Shown here piece by piece: positions 27,754-37,525 of a DNA stretch of 64,000 nucleotides. The position numbers were made by a program, and so were the translations under genes. Below the pieces are notes generated by a model. It worked only from the letters and a program-made list of their open reading frames with translations. It made no database searches and was not told the origin of the DNA. The DNA is from Xanthomarina sp. F1114 (GTDB lineage Bacteria > Bacteroidota > Bacteroidia > Flavobacteriales > Flavobacteriaceae), in assembly GCF_026410255.1 (NCBI RefSeq), contig NZ_JAPMLL010000005.1, positions 124,001 through 188,000 of the forward strand. The letters run 5' to 3'. The first letter of the stretch is position 1. Every line of letters starts with the position of its first letter.

Positions 27754-27792
27754 GATCAAAATGATTGATTAATAGATTCTAAATGTATTAAA

Positions 27793-27845
27793 AAGATTGA
27801 AAATTCTTTCAATAATTGTTAATAAAATCATATTCTTTCAATCTT
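27793..27845 (-). terminator. Possible terminator downstream of yifB
   Basis: Perfect arms AAGATTGAAA (27793-27802) and TTTCAATCTT (27836-27845) with a 33-base loop, followed on the minus strand by TTTTAATA. AT-rich, so only moderate. Confidence 0.4.
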
Positions 27846-27869
27846 ATAAAATTCCAGTTTTTTCAGAAA

Positions 27870-29408
27870 CTAACCCAACCAACCTTCTCTATCAAGACTT
27901 CTGTACTGTATAGCTTCGCTAATATGAGCTCCTTGAATGTCTTTACTTGCTTCCAAGTCGGCAATAGTTCTAGATACTTTTAAAATACGGTCGTAAGCTC
28001 TTGCCGAAAGGTTTAAGCGTTCCATGGCTGTTTTTAGCAACTGCATAGAAGCCTCATCTAGCAAACAGAATTTTCTAATCTGCTTTGTGTTCATTTGCGC
28101 ATTATAATGTACTTTATCTGAATCCTCAAAACGTTTAGTCTGTATGATTCTTGCTGCAGTAACACGTTTTCTAATTTCAATGGACGATTCGCTTTTTCTA
28201 GTATCAGAAAGTTTTTCAAATGGTACCGGAGTCACTTCTATATGAATATCTATTCTATCTAATAAAGGTCCTGAAACCTTGCTTAAATAGCGTTGCATTT
28301 CGGCTGGAGATGAAGTTATTGGAGAGTCTGGATCGTTAAAATAACCGCTCGGACTTGGATTCATACTGGCAACCAACATAAACGATGACGGATAAGTAAC
28401 TGTAAATTTTGCTCTGGAAATGGTAACTTCTCTATCTTCTAATGGCTGGCGCATCACTTCCAGAACATCGCGTTTAAATTCTGGTAATTCGTCTAAAAAT
28501 AAAACTCCATTGTGAGATAATGAAATTTCACCAGGTTGTGGGTAGCTCCCTCCTCCTACTAAGGCAACGTTTGATATGGTATGATGTGGACTTCTAAAGG
28601 GACGTTGTGCCATAAGCCCCGTGCTATCTTTAACACGTCCGGCAACCGAATGTATTTTTGTAGTTTCTAAAGCCTCATGCAAAGTCATAGGTGGTAAAAT
28701 ACTTGGCAAACGTTTGGCCAACATTGTTTTTCCTGCACCTGGTGGCCCAATTAAAATAATATTATGCCCACCGGCAGCTGCTATTTCCATACAGCGCTTT
28801 ATAGATTCTTGTCCCTTAACATCGGAAAAATCAAACTCCGGAAAATTCAAGCTCTTATTAAACTCTTCTTCTACATTAATAATGGTTTGTTCTAACGGCT
28901 CTCCTTTATCAAAATACTCAATCACTTGTTGAATATTCTCAACGCCATATACCTTCAATCCAGAAACAATACCAGCTTCTTTTGCATTTTGAATTGGTAG
29001 AATAAACCCATTAAACCCTTCCTCCTTGGCTTTTATAGCAATGGGCAAAGCTCCTTTAATAGGTTGCAAAGAACCATCTAAAGACAATTCTCCCATAATA
29101 AGAAAGTCTTCCAGGTTTTCAGCTTGAATTTGATTGGTTGCTGCCAGAATTCCCATCGCTAAAGTAAGGTCGTATGCAGAACCTTCTTTGCGTAAATCGG
29201 CCGGAGACATATTTATAATAATCTTCTTAACGGGAATTCTAAAACCGTTGTTCTGCAAAGCTGCTGCAATTCTATAGTTACTTTCCTTAATAGCGTTGTC
29301 TGGTAAGCCCACCAAGTGATACCCTACACCAGTGTCTACGTTAACCTCCACAACTATTGTAGAAGCTTCAACTCCAAAAACTGCGGATCCAAAAACTTTT
29401 TTAAGCAT
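27870..29408 (-). CDS. YifB/ComM family Mg-chelatase-like AAA ATPase
   Basis: 512 residues, full length for the family. The N-terminal Lon-protease-like ChlI domain (about 1-170) has the [15 protein letters not shown] segment. The AAA core has Walker [18 protein letters not shown] (about 220) and Walker [10 protein letters not shown]. The C-terminal Mg_chelatase_C region is [19 protein letters not shown]. ComM-type helicases promote branch migration during uptake of foreign DNA in Vibrio; in flavobacteria the role is assumed, not shown. It is divergent from the second nitronate monooxygenase gene. Confidence 0.92.
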   Translation of the reverse strand: MLKKVFGSAVFGVEASTIVVEVNVDTGVGYHLVGLPDNAIKESNYRIAAALQNNGFRIPVKKIIINMSPADLRKEGSAYDLTLAMGILAATNQIQAENLEDFLIMGELSLDGSLQPIKGALPIAIKAKEEGFNGFILPIQNAKEAGIVSGLKVYGVENIQQVIEYFDKGEPLEQTIINVEEEFNKSLNFPEFDFSDVKGQESIKRCMEIAAAGGHNIILIGPPGAGKTMLAKRLPSILPPMTLHEALETTKIHSVAGRVKDSTGLMAQRPFRSPHHTISNVALVGGGSYPQPGEISLSHNGVLFLDELPEFKRDVLEVMRQPLEDREVTISRAKFTVTYPSSFMLVASMNPSPSGYFNDPDSPITSSPAEMQRYLSKVSGPLLDRIDIHIEVTPVPFEKLSDTRKSESSIEIRKRVTAARIIQTKRFEDSDKVHYNAQMNTKQIRKFCLLDEASMQLLKTAMERLNLSARAYDRILKVSRTIADLEASKDIQGAHISEAIQYRSLDREGWLG

Positions 29409-29529
29409 AATTGAATGGTTTCTTTAAATGTAAGCCAAATAAAACAATTATTGAAATATGAAAGTACTGATTAAAACAAACTCCGTTATTATCTGGAAAT
29501 AAATCTTTTCAAACAAAAGTTAAGATTGG

Positions 29530-29537
29530 TATCTTTG
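29530..29537 (+). promoter_or_regulatory. Putative -7 promoter element of nitronate monooxygenase copy 2
   Basis: TATCTTTG, 18 bases upstream of the ATG at 29556. No good -33 TTG is present. Confidence 0.45.
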
Positions 29538-29555
29538 CATTTAAAGCTAATAAAA

Positions 29556-30533
29556 ATGAACAATCCTTCTTTTATAAAAGAGTTAAGTATACCTGCAATT
29601 GCTGCTCCCATGTTTTTAATTTCTGGACCACAATTGGTTATTGAGTGTTGTAAAAATGGAATTGTAGGCACTTTTCCTGCTTTAAACCAAAGAACGAGTG
29701 AAGGTTTTGAAGCTTGGTTGATAGAAATTAAAACAGCTCTCTCTAATTTTGAAAAAGAAACAGGAAAAAAAGCAGCTCCTTTTGGTGTAAATTTGATTGT
29801 TCATAATACAAACCCTCGTTTACAAGCGGATTTAGAATTATGTATTAAGCACAAAGTTCCTATTATTATTACGTCTTTGGGTGCTGTTTCAGAATTGGTT
29901 GACGCTATACACAGTTATGGCGGCTTGGTGTTTCATGATATTATTAAAAAACGCCACGCTGAAAAAGCTACTGAAGCAGGTGTTGACGGGTTAATACTTG
30001 TATCGGCAGGTGCTGGTGGGCATGCCGGAACCATAAACCCCATGCCATTAGTTGCCGAAATTAAAAGTTTTTTCAAGAAAACTATCATTCTTGCTGGAAC
30101 AATAAGTACAGGCCGTGATATTGCTTCTGCTTTGCAAATGGGAGCTGATTTGGCCTATATGGGAACTCGGTTTATTAATACTATAGAAAGCAAAGCGCCC
30201 AAAGAATACAGAGAAATGATTATTGAAACTGGAGCAAGCGATATTGTTTATACTGCTGCCATTTCTGGCGTTGCTGCCAACTTTTTAGGTCCTAGTATAA
30301 AAGCTATGGGAATTACCGAAGAGATGCTTAAAAGAAAAAAGAAAATCGATTTTGGTGAAGAATTAACAGCGCATAAAGACGATGCTAAAGCTTGGTCTAC
30401 TATTTGGTCTGCCGGACAAGGTGTCACCAATATTCATGATGTACCAAAAGTTTCTGAATTAGTATCTGAGCTCAAAAAAGATTTTATATCTGCTATTGAA
30501 GAACAGGCAAAATACTTGGAAGCTTATAAGTAA
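29556..30533 (+). CDS. Nitronate monooxygenase family protein, copy 2
   Basis: 325 residues from ATG at 29556 (the longer TTG start at 29526 overlaps the -7 element). FMN TIM barrel: IPAIAAPMFLISG, VNLIVHNTNPR, IITSLGAVSEL, VSAGAGGHAGT with the active-site His, ILAGTISTGRD and ADLAYMGTRF. It shares the fold and motif order with the protein at 16561-17508 but is clearly diverged, so the two are old paralogues. Substrate unknown. It is monocistronic. Confidence 0.83.
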   Translation: MNNPSFIKELSIPAIAAPMFLISGPQLVIECCKNGIVGTFPALNQRTSEGFEAWLIEIKTALSNFEKETGKKAAPFGVNLIVHNTNPRLQADLELCIKHKVPIIITSLGAVSELVDAIHSYGGLVFHDIIKKRHAEKATEAGVDGLILVSAGAGGHAGTINPMPLVAEIKSFFKKTIILAGTISTGRDIASALQMGADLAYMGTRFINTIESKAPKEYREMIIETGASDIVYTAAISGVAANFLGPSIKAMGITEEMLKRKKKIDFGEELTAHKDDAKAWSTIWSAGQGVTNIHDVPKVSELVSELKKDFISAIEEQAKYLEAYK

Positions 30534-30854
30534 TCTATTAACTTTATTTTATCTACTTAACACAGATTATACAAGGTTAATCTAAAAATTTTTTTATGAC
30601 ATTTAAACAAATAAAACCTTAGTCACCTTACATAAATAGAATTCAGAATTTTTCGTCAAAAAAATTGCAGGTTACACCATATCCACAACCCCTTTAAACA
30701 CTTATAAATAGGGAGCTACAAGAGGTTCACTCGTAGATACTCCGTATCAAAGCCATACAAACCCTATATCAAAGCCGTATAAACCTTATGGTTAGGGTGT
30801 CAAAAAAAGTATTGCAACTAGTAAAGCTATACAACCTTGCACCAGTACTCAAAA
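30534..30854. other. Intergenic region with a short tandem repeat
   Basis: 321 bases between convergent genes. No open frame of interest. It holds a two-copy 22-base tandem repeat at 30745-30788 and no convincing GC-rich terminator. Confidence 0.6.
30745..30788. repeat. Two-copy 22-base tandem repeat
   Basis: Unit 1 (30745-30766) begins TATCAAAGCCATACAAACCC. Unit 2 (30767-30788) begins TATCAAAGCCGTATAAACCT. The units differ at a few positions. Confidence 0.7.
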
Positions 30855-31814
30855 TCAAACTTTCTTGACAAACTCCAAAGCCCGTTTTTCATTATAATAA
30901 AAACCTCCAGATTGAAAAAAACCTACATGGCCTCCATGATTTGGCATTTCCAAAAAAAGATTTGGATTGTTTTTAGCTTCTTTTACAGGATAACATTCAG
31001 CTGATAAAAACGAATCGTTTAGAGCATTAATAAGCAAGGTTGGAGTTTTGATGTTGGTTAGAAATTGCAAGCTACTACTCTGCTTATAATAATCTTGAGC
31101 ATTCTTAAAACCATGAGCTTTAGAGGTGTACAAGTTATCAAAATCATAAAGAGTTTTAATAGAACTAATGTCGGCCTCGTTTATTTCATTTCTGTGCTGT
31201 TGTGCCTTTAAATACAACTTTGTTTTTAAGTTCTTTTTAAATGTATCATGAAAAACTCTATTTTTAACAGTGTGCAATTCTTTAGCAGACCCAGCTAAAT
31301 AACAAGGCACAGAAACGGCGATACCTGCTTTAATCTGTTCTGGAATATTTTGAGTTTCCCCTAAATATTTTAAAGTAACATTGCCTCCTAAGCTAAAGCC
31401 CTTAATATAAATTTGAGAGTATTTAGTGGAATTTAAAACATGTTGAATAACCTGTTCTAAATCTTCGGTTTCTCCGGAATGATAGGAACGGAAGGCCATA
31501 TTATCTTCCCCACTACATCCACGAAAATTAATTGAAACGGCATCAATATGGTTTTGATTAAATATTTTAGCGGTTCCAATCATGTAATGTCTTTGTGCAT
31601 TGCCTTCCAAACCATGAAGAATAATAATGAGTTTATCTGTTTTTGTATCTGAAAAACTCCAATCTAAATCCATAAAGTCGCCATCAGATAAGGTGATGCG
31701 TTCTCTTTTTTGAACCAAACCATTAACTTTTCTGAATAAACCAGAATACACAGTTGATATAAATCCGTTTCTGAAAAAAATCGGAGCTTTATAAGTAGAT
31801 TCTATAACAGGCAT
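30855..31814 (-). CDS. YheT-family alpha/beta hydrolase
   Basis: 319 residues. HGLEGN near 67-72, FRGCSGE near 98, nucleophile Ser141 in KGFSLGGN, Asp in NALNDSFLS near 267, and His in NHGGHVGFF near 295. This is the UPF0017/YheT layout of cytosolic esterases (the EMB8/ABHD1-3 group). The physiological substrate is unknown. It starts 3 bases after the adenine deaminase stop, so the two are co-transcribed, although no metabolic link is obvious. Confidence 0.87.
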   Translation of the reverse strand: MPVIESTYKAPIFFRNGFISTVYSGLFRKVNGLVQKRERITLSDGDFMDLDWSFSDTKTDKLIIILHGLEGNAQRHYMIGTAKIFNQNHIDAVSINFRGCSGEDNMAFRSYHSGETEDLEQVIQHVLNSTKYSQIYIKGFSLGGNVTLKYLGETQNIPEQIKAGIAVSVPCYLAGSAKELHTVKNRVFHDTFKKNLKTKLYLKAQQHRNEINEADISSIKTLYDFDNLYTSKAHGFKNAQDYYKQSSSLQFLTNIKTPTLLINALNDSFLSAECYPVKEAKNNPNLFLEMPNHGGHVGFFQSGGFYYNEKRALEFVKKV

Positions 31815-31817
31815 TCT

Positions 31818-33437
31818 CTATACTTCTAGATTTGTAAATTTGAATGTATTTCCATCAAACAAGCCTTTATCGCTTAATTTTAAAGATGGAATTACCAATA
31901 AAGCCATAAAACTCAAAGTCATATAAGGTGCATGTAATGTGCTTCCCAATTGTTTTGCCATCTGGTCTAATTCGGCATACTGTTTTCCAATGGTTTCGGC
32001 ATCTTGGTCACTCATAATACCTGCAACTGGAAGTGCCACGACCTTAGAATCTTTATCAGAAACAGCACAAATACCACCTTTATTTTCAATAAGCAAATTA
32101 ACAGCTTTACAGATTGCTTCGTCACTAACTCCTACTGCAATAATATTATGAGAATCGTGACCAACAGAACTTGCAATGGCTCCTTCTTTTAATCCAAAAT
32201 TCTTTATAAAAGCAATGGCTGGTTTCTGATTTTGATATCTGTTAACAACGGTCATTTTTAAAACATCTTTTTCAATATTTGAAACTATATTTCCGTTTTG
32301 CAACAGACTTTCTTCAATAAGCTCGTTGGTAACCAACTGACCTTCTAAAGCTTCAATAACTCTAATCTCTTTCGCAGAAGATTCAAATTTAAAATCAGAA
32401 ACTTCTTTTTTATCTGTATGAAAGTTGTTTAAAATTTTAAATGGTATGGAATTAATTTTTGAAACACCTTTATCAAATACCAATTCCCCATTAATATAGG
32501 TTTGAAGAGTTTCAAAATCTTTTAAATCTTTCACAACAATACAATCTGCAGCATCACCAATTTGCAATAAACCAACATCTAAATTATAGTGTTTTACAGG
32601 ATTTACACAAGCTGCTTGCAAGACTTTAAAAACATCCATACCTTTATTTACAGCTCTTTTACAGAGATTATTTATATGGTGCAGCAGTAAATCGTCTGGA
32701 TGCTTATCGTCGCTACAAAACATGATATTTTCAAAATACTCAGGAAGCAAATCGATAAGGGCTTCAAAATTTTTGGCAGCTGAGCCTTGTCTAATTAGAA
32801 CTTTCATCCCTTTTTGAAGCTTTTCTAGGCCTTCTTCAAAAGTAAAACACTCGTGATCTGTACTAATTCCTGCTTGAATGTATTTGGTAACATCATCACC
32901 TCGTAAACCTGGTGCATGTCCATCTACTGGCTTGTTGTAATGTTTGGCCCATGCTATTTTTTTTAAAACTTCTTCGTCATCAAATAAAACACCTGGATAA
33001 TTCATCATTTCGGCTAGATACTTAATGTCAGGATTTGCCATTAACGCTTTAATTCCATCAGAATCAATTACAGCTCCGGCCGATTCGAAATTTGTAGCTG
33101 GCACGCAAGAAGGCGCTCCAAAATTGAATTTAAAAGGGGTTTCTTTTCCGTTATTTATCATGAATTCAACACCTTCAATCCCCAAGACATTAGCTATTTC
33201 ATGTGGATCTGAAACGGTTGCAACGGTTCCATGCTTCACCGCAATTCTAGCAAATTCACTTGGAACCAACATGGAGCTTTCTATATGAATATGAGCGTCT
33301 ACAAACCCAGGTAGAATATATTGGTCTTCGTGATGCTCTTTTTCCTCTATATTAAAAATCCTCCCATCTTTAATGGTAATTTCACCTTTAAAAATACGAC
33401 GATTAAGAATATCCACTATCTGACCTTGAAGAATCAT
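31818..33437 (-). CDS. ade: Adenine deaminase (Ade)
   Basis: 539 residues, amidohydrolase superfamily. It converts adenine to hypoxanthine and ammonia in purine salvage. The metal-binding motif [14 protein letters not shown] lies at about 43-56, with later ligands in DGHAPG, STDHECF and [12 protein letters not shown]. The C-terminal half carries the adenine-deaminase-specific [13 protein letters not shown] segment. Length and order match the bacterial Ade family. First gene of the ade-yheT-like pair. Confidence 0.93.
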   Translation of the reverse strand: MILQGQIVDILNRRIFKGEITIKDGRIFNIEEKEHHEDQYILPGFVDAHIHIESSMLVPSEFARIAVKHGTVATVSDPHEIANVLGIEGVEFMINNGKETPFKFNFGAPSCVPATNFESAGAVIDSDGIKALMANPDIKYLAEMMNYPGVLFDDEEVLKKIAWAKHYNKPVDGHAPGLRGDDVTKYIQAGISTDHECFTFEEGLEKLQKGMKVLIRQGSAAKNFEALIDLLPEYFENIMFCSDDKHPDDLLLHHINNLCKRAVNKGMDVFKVLQAACVNPVKHYNLDVGLLQIGDAADCIVVKDLKDFETLQTYINGELVFDKGVSKINSIPFKILNNFHTDKKEVSDFKFESSAKEIRVIEALEGQLVTNELIEESLLQNGNIVSNIEKDVLKMTVVNRYQNQKPAIAFIKNFGLKEGAIASSVGHDSHNIIAVGVSDEAICKAVNLLIENKGGICAVSDKDSKVVALPVAGIMSDQDAETIGKQYAELDQMAKQLGSTLHAPYMTLSFMALLVIPSLKLSDKGLFDGNTFKFTNLEV

Positions 33438-33551
33438 TTTTATTGATTTTTTAAATTTTTATAAATATAGAAAACAAGCTGTCTAATAAAAATCGAACTA
33501 CAAAAATTTTATTGGTATTAGAATACTTATTATTTTAGAAATTGGCAAAAA

Positions 33552-33577
33552 AAAGACTGCCTTCTTAGACAGTCTTT
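33552..33577 (-). terminator. Terminator after the response regulator gene
   Basis: Arms AAAGACTG (33552-33559) and CAGTCTTT (33570-33577), followed on the minus strand by a long T run. It lies 25 bases past the stop at 33602. Confidence 0.8.
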
Positions 33578-33601
33578 CTTTCTATAATTCTATTTTGGCG
33601 A

Positions 33602-34312
33602 CTATGCATTTTGGTTAACTACCAATCTAAACCCTTCTCCGTGAATATTTAAAATTTCAACATTTTCGTCTAATTTTAAGTACTTTCTCAATTTAGCAAT
33701 ATACACGTCCATACTTCTTGATGTAAAGTAATTATCGTCTCTCCAAATTTTAGTTAAGGCCAATTCTCTTGGCATTAAATCGTTTTCATGTAAGGCTAAC
33801 AAACGCAGCAATTCATTTTCTTTAGGAGATAATTTAACTTGTTCTCCTCCATCAAAAACTAAGAAACGCAATTTCGAGTTTAGGTCAAACTTTCCTATTT
33901 TAAACTCAAACTGCTTGCTGTCTGCTACTGTTTCTGTGGCTTTACGCTGCATAATGGCTTTTATTTTCATTAATAAAACCTCACTATCAAACGGTTTGTT
34001 TAAATAATCGTCTGCACCTACTTTATACCCTTTTAAAACGTCTTCTTTCATGGCTTTAGCTGTCAGGAATACAATAGGTACATCTGTATTTTTCTCTCTA
34101 ATTTCTTTAGCTAAAGTAAATCCATCTTTATAAGGCATCATGACGTCTAAGATACATAAATCGAAGTCGTCTTTCTTGAACTTTTCAAAGCCTTCCATTC
34201 CATTTTTGGCATGGGTTACTTCATAATCGTTCATGGTTAAATAATCTTTAAGGATGGTTCCAAAATTTGGATCATCTTCAACTAATAGTATTTTCTTTTG
34301 TTGTTCATTCAT
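33602..34312 (-). CDS. OmpR-family response regulator
   Basis: 236 residues. The receiver domain (1-120) has acidic residues VEDD (11-14), phospho-acceptor Asp56 in ILDVMMP, Thr84 and Lys106 in LNKPF. The winged-helix DNA-binding domain (about 135-233) has SPKENELLRLL and SRSMDVYIAKLRKYL. The stop of its kinase gene is 5 bases upstream, giving a normal kinase-regulator operon. Resembles the RprY type of Bacteroidota; target genes unknown. Confidence 0.92.
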   Translation of the reverse strand: MNEQQKKILLVEDDPNFGTILKDYLTMNDYEVTHAKNGMEGFEKFKKDDFDLCILDVMMPYKDGFTLAKEIREKNTDVPIVFLTAKAMKEDVLKGYKVGADDYLNKPFDSEVLLMKIKAIMQRKATETVADSKQFEFKIGKFDLNSKLRFLVFDGGEQVKLSPKENELLRLLALHENDLMPRELALTKIWRDDNYFTSRSMDVYIAKLRKYLKLDENVEILNIHGEGFRLVVNQNA

Positions 34313-34317
34313 AGCTT

Positions 34318-35895
34318 TTACGATATTAATGGAAGTTTAATAATAAACAAACTTCCCTTGTCCTTTTCACTTTCAACTGATATATGACCTTGATGGTCTT
34401 CTACAATTCGTTTAACATAGGCTAAACCTAATCCATGACCTTTTACATCATGCCTGTCCCCCGTGTGTTCTCTATAAAATTTTTCGAAAACACGTTTTTG
34501 CGCAGCTTTCCCCATTCCACTGCCTTGATCTTTTATTTTAATAATTATATTAGTTCCTACATTTTCAGTAGAAACATGAATTATTGGTGCTCTGGATTCT
34601 GGGGTATACTTTATAGCGTTATCCAGAATATTTACAATAACATTTGTAAAATGTGTTTCGTTTGCTAATACCATAGAATTTGTTGCAGCCAGATCTACAT
34701 GAATTTCACCGTTTTTATCTTCTACAATTAACTCTACATGTGTTAGCGCATCTTCTATTAAGTCGTGCATTATAACACGTTCCTTACTAATATTTAGTTC
34801 GTTTTTTTCAAGTTTAGATATTCTTAATACATTTTCTACTTGCGCGTGCATGCGCTTATTTTCATCTTTTATCATTCCCAGATAACGCAGCACCTTTTCT
34901 TTATCATCAATAATTTTAGGATTTCTAATAGCATCTAAAGCTAAATTTATTGTAGCAATAGGAGTTTTAAACTCGTGCGTCATGTTATTAATAAAATCCG
35001 TTTTTATTTCCGAAATTTTACGTTGCTTTATTAATTGCATCAAGGCACTTGCATAAGCAATAATGATAATAGAGGTGAAAATTATTGAAAGCAAAGTCAT
35101 TCTAATAATAGACGACTGTACAAACGTATTTCTCTTTGGAAAATTAACTAGTAATCTATAATTACTTATATCGTTTTTATTTTGAAAAATTGGAACACTA
35201 AAAGTAGATTCCGTTAATAATTCAAAATCGTCCGATTGAATTTTAGTTGCTAAATCGTTACTATAAATAGCAAATTGAAAATCTATATCGATATTATCTT
35301 CTAATAATTTCAATTTTAAAAGTCTATTTATTTCAGCTCTGCTTACACGTTTATGAATAGGAACTCGGTAAGATAAATCCTCGTATGCTGTGTCGTAAAA
35401 TATTTCGACACCTTTTGAGAGTTTACCAAATTCGAACATCATGGCATCTAAATTCAAATTAGAATTAGATTCTAATGCATTTCCCTTTAAAATTTTCGTT
35501 TCTCTATCGCTCAGTACCTTTTTTATATTAATACTATCTAAGCCTATGTCAAAGATCGATGAAGACAATTTATAATTCTCTTCTAAAATACTGTTTCTAT
35601 AAATTAATTTTTCGTTGGAGCCTCTTCCTTCTTCTTTTAAATATAATTGTCGAAATGCCATGGTATCAGGTTTAACACCTTGGTCTAAAAGATCTTGGAA
35701 TTTTAACACATAATCTTTAAACTCTGTATCTTCTATTTTTTTAGAAGTAAAACTCAGAGCCTTTTTTACATTAAACGTAAATTGGTCTTCCTCGTTTTTA
35801 AGAGAGTTGTTAATATAATAAGCTTGAACGAAAATAATACCTACTAACGATAAACTCATTAATAGTATCAGTATAACGAATAACTTTTTGCTCAT
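34318..35895 (-). CDS. Sensor histidine kinase (partner of 33602-34312)
   Basis: 525 residues. Helix 1 at about 5-27 and helix 2 at about 262-287 enclose a periplasmic sensor domain of about 235 residues with no recognised fold. HisKA carries His307 in THEFKTPIATI. HATPase_c has Asn426 (NILDNAIKY), DQGSG at 456-460 and GHGLGLAYV near 487. This is the RprX-like layout. A TAATTTTG box ends 4 bases before the ATG, so the transcript may be leaderless. The response regulator gene follows directly. Confidence 0.92.
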   Translation of the reverse strand: MSKKLFVILILLMSLSLVGIIFVQAYYINNSLKNEEDQFTFNVKKALSFTSKKIEDTEFKDYVLKFQDLLDQGVKPDTMAFRQLYLKEEGRGSNEKLIYRNSILEENYKLSSSIFDIGLDSINIKKVLSDRETKILKGNALESNSNLNLDAMMFEFGKLSKGVEIFYDTAYEDLSYRVPIHKRVSRAEINRLLKLKLLEDNIDIDFQFAIYSNDLATKIQSDDFELLTESTFSVPIFQNKNDISNYRLLVNFPKRNTFVQSSIIRMTLLSIIFTSIIIIAYASALMQLIKQRKISEIKTDFINNMTHEFKTPIATINLALDAIRNPKIIDDKEKVLRYLGMIKDENKRMHAQVENVLRISKLEKNELNISKERVIMHDLIEDALTHVELIVEDKNGEIHVDLAATNSMVLANETHFTNVIVNILDNAIKYTPESRAPIIHVSTENVGTNIIIKIKDQGSGMGKAAQKRVFEKFYREHTGDRHDVKGHGLGLAYVKRIVEDHQGHISVESEKDKGSLFIIKLPLIS

Positions 35896-35899
35896 CGTC

Positions 35900-35907
35900 C
35901 AAAATTA
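35900..35907 (-). promoter_or_regulatory. Putative -7 element of the kinase-regulator operon
   Basis: TAATTTTG on the minus strand, 4 bases before the ATG at 35895. Confidence 0.4.
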
Positions 35908-35972
35908 ACATTTTAACATTTACTTTACTTAGCATTTAACCTTACATTAACAAAAATGTTAAAATTTGAATT

Positions 35973-36560
35973 TTATGCTATTAAGTTAACGATTTTATCG
36001 TGAGTAAGTTGCACTTGTTGTTGGGTTTCTTTCAAATCTTTATTCACAATTACAAAATGAGATTTCTCTATTTTGGCTTCATCACTCCATTGGTTGTTTA
36101 TAATGGCTTGAATTTTTTCTACAGTAGTATCATCTCTCTTTAATAAACGCTCCATTCTTAAGTCTAAAGGAGCGGTTACCGTTATAATATAATCGCAACT
36201 GGTATATGCACCATTTTCAAAAAGAATGGCAGATTCTTTTAAAACATAAGGTGCATTTTGTTTGCTAACCCACGTTTTAAAATGTAATGCTACCTCTGGA
36301 TGAACAATGGCATTCATTTTTTTTAAACTCTCTTCACTATTAAAAATTATATCTGCAAGAAAAGGTCTATTTAAAGTATTGTCTTTATAAGCGTTATCTC
36401 CAAATAGATCGATAAGTTTTTTTCTAATAACTTCTGAAGTATTCATAAGCTGTTTGGCTTCGTTATCTGCAATATATATCGGAATTCCTAAAGCATTGAA
36501 TTGCTTGGCAACTGTTGTTTTTCCACTTCCTACTCCTCCTGTTAAACCAATTATTTTCAT
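35973..36560 (-). CDS. coaE: Dephospho-CoA kinase (CoaE)
   Basis: 195 residues. It phosphorylates dephospho-CoA at the ribose 3'-OH, the last CoA step. P-loop GLTGGVGSGKTT (5-16), then the ADNEAK segment near 31 and lid residues RMERLLKRDD near 140. Length is normal. Its ATG lies within the end of the YbbR-domain gene (4-base overlap), so it is the last gene of the glycosyltransferase-YbbR-coaE unit, an order often kept in flavobacteria. Confidence 0.95.
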   Translation of the reverse strand: MKIIGLTGGVGSGKTTVAKQFNALGIPIYIADNEAKQLMNTSEVIRKKLIDLFGDNAYKDNTLNRPFLADIIFNSEESLKKMNAIVHPEVALHFKTWVSKQNAPYVLKESAILFENGAYTSCDYIITVTAPLDLRMERLLKRDDTTVEKIQAIINNQWSDEAKIEKSHFVIVNKDLKETQQQVQLTHDKIVNLIA

Positions 36561-37525
36561 TCTATAATTATAAATTCTATATGTTCTTGAGACAATTTAA
36601 TATGCTTTACATTCTTAGGTTTCTGAGATAATTCCGGAATTAAAAAATCAGATCCATCTTCCAGTTTATTATAATCGCAAACAATTTCAAAATCGGTGGC
36701 TTGAACATTGTTATAATTAGACAAACTTGTGTAATAAGTTACATAAACTTTTTTAGGAAAGTACTTAATTGTAAGGTTTTTTGGGATGTTTATAACTGAG
36801 ACTGGAACTTTTAAATGCCCTTCGGTAAATTTTTCGACTGTTCCGTGGATAGCGACCTTAGAAAGAGAGAAGCTTAGATTTCCATTTTCATTTTTAGGTA
36901 GTTTCAAATTAACTACCTGATCAATATTAGACTTTATATCTTTTATCTGAATAGAATCTGTCTCAATCGTAGTTATTTCAGAAACCAAAATATCTGGACC
37001 AATTATTTTTATTGAGTCCGGCACTATTTTTATGGAATCTAGCAAATCGAATCCTTTATTAAAGTGAAAATCCCCTTTTAATTTAACAGGAACTTTTTTA
37101 ACTGTATTTACGTCGTATCTAAACCTGAGTGTATCTGGTGTAATACTTACAATTTCTTCACTTTTAGAAAACTGTTCGTTTAAGTCGGAAAATCCTTGGT
37201 GTTTATTCCAAACATAAAACTCTTTATTTTTGGTAATATGTTTCCCGAAGTCTATATTAATTTCTGGTTTTTTAAAATAATATTTAAGAAGATTAAAGCC
37301 TTGACTCTTTAAGGTAATATGAAGTTTTTGTGAATTATTATTTAATACCAAATGCTTTTCCGGAATACCTGTTTTTTTTATGTTAAAAGTGATGGTATTA
37401 GTAAAGGTGTTGGATAGTTTTAAAAGCAAAAGCACAATAAAAGAGAACAAAACAAATAAAATAAACACATTTATTTTTTTATTTTTTACTGAGGCTAATA
37501 TTTTAGTTCTAATTTTTTCTAGCAT
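36557..37525 (-). CDS. YbbR-like domain protein
   Basis: 322 residues. One N-terminal membrane helix (about 20-38) is followed by tandem beta-rich YbbR-like repeats, for example PVKLKGDFHFNKGFDL near 150 and PVSVINIPKNLTIKYFPKKV near 245. In Firmicutes YbbR (CdaR) regulates the c-di-AMP cyclase CdaA. No cdaA lies in this window, so only the domain assignment is safe. It overlaps the glycosyltransferase gene upstream by 7 bases and coaE downstream by 4. Confidence 0.82.
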   Translation of the reverse strand: MLEKIRTKILASVKNKKINVFILFVLFSFIVLLLLKLSNTFTNTITFNIKKTGIPEKHLVLNNNSQKLHITLKSQGFNLLKYYFKKPEINIDFGKHITKNKEFYVWNKHQGFSDLNEQFSKSEEIVSITPDTLRFRYDVNTVKKVPVKLKGDFHFNKGFDLLDSIKIVPDSIKIIGPDILVSEITTIETDSIQIKDIKSNIDQVVNLKLPKNENGNLSFSLSKVAIHGTVEKFTEGHLKVPVSVINIPKNLTIKYFPKKVYVTYYTSLSNYNNVQATDFEIVCDYNKLEDGSDFLIPELSQKPKNVKHIKLSQEHIEFIIIE

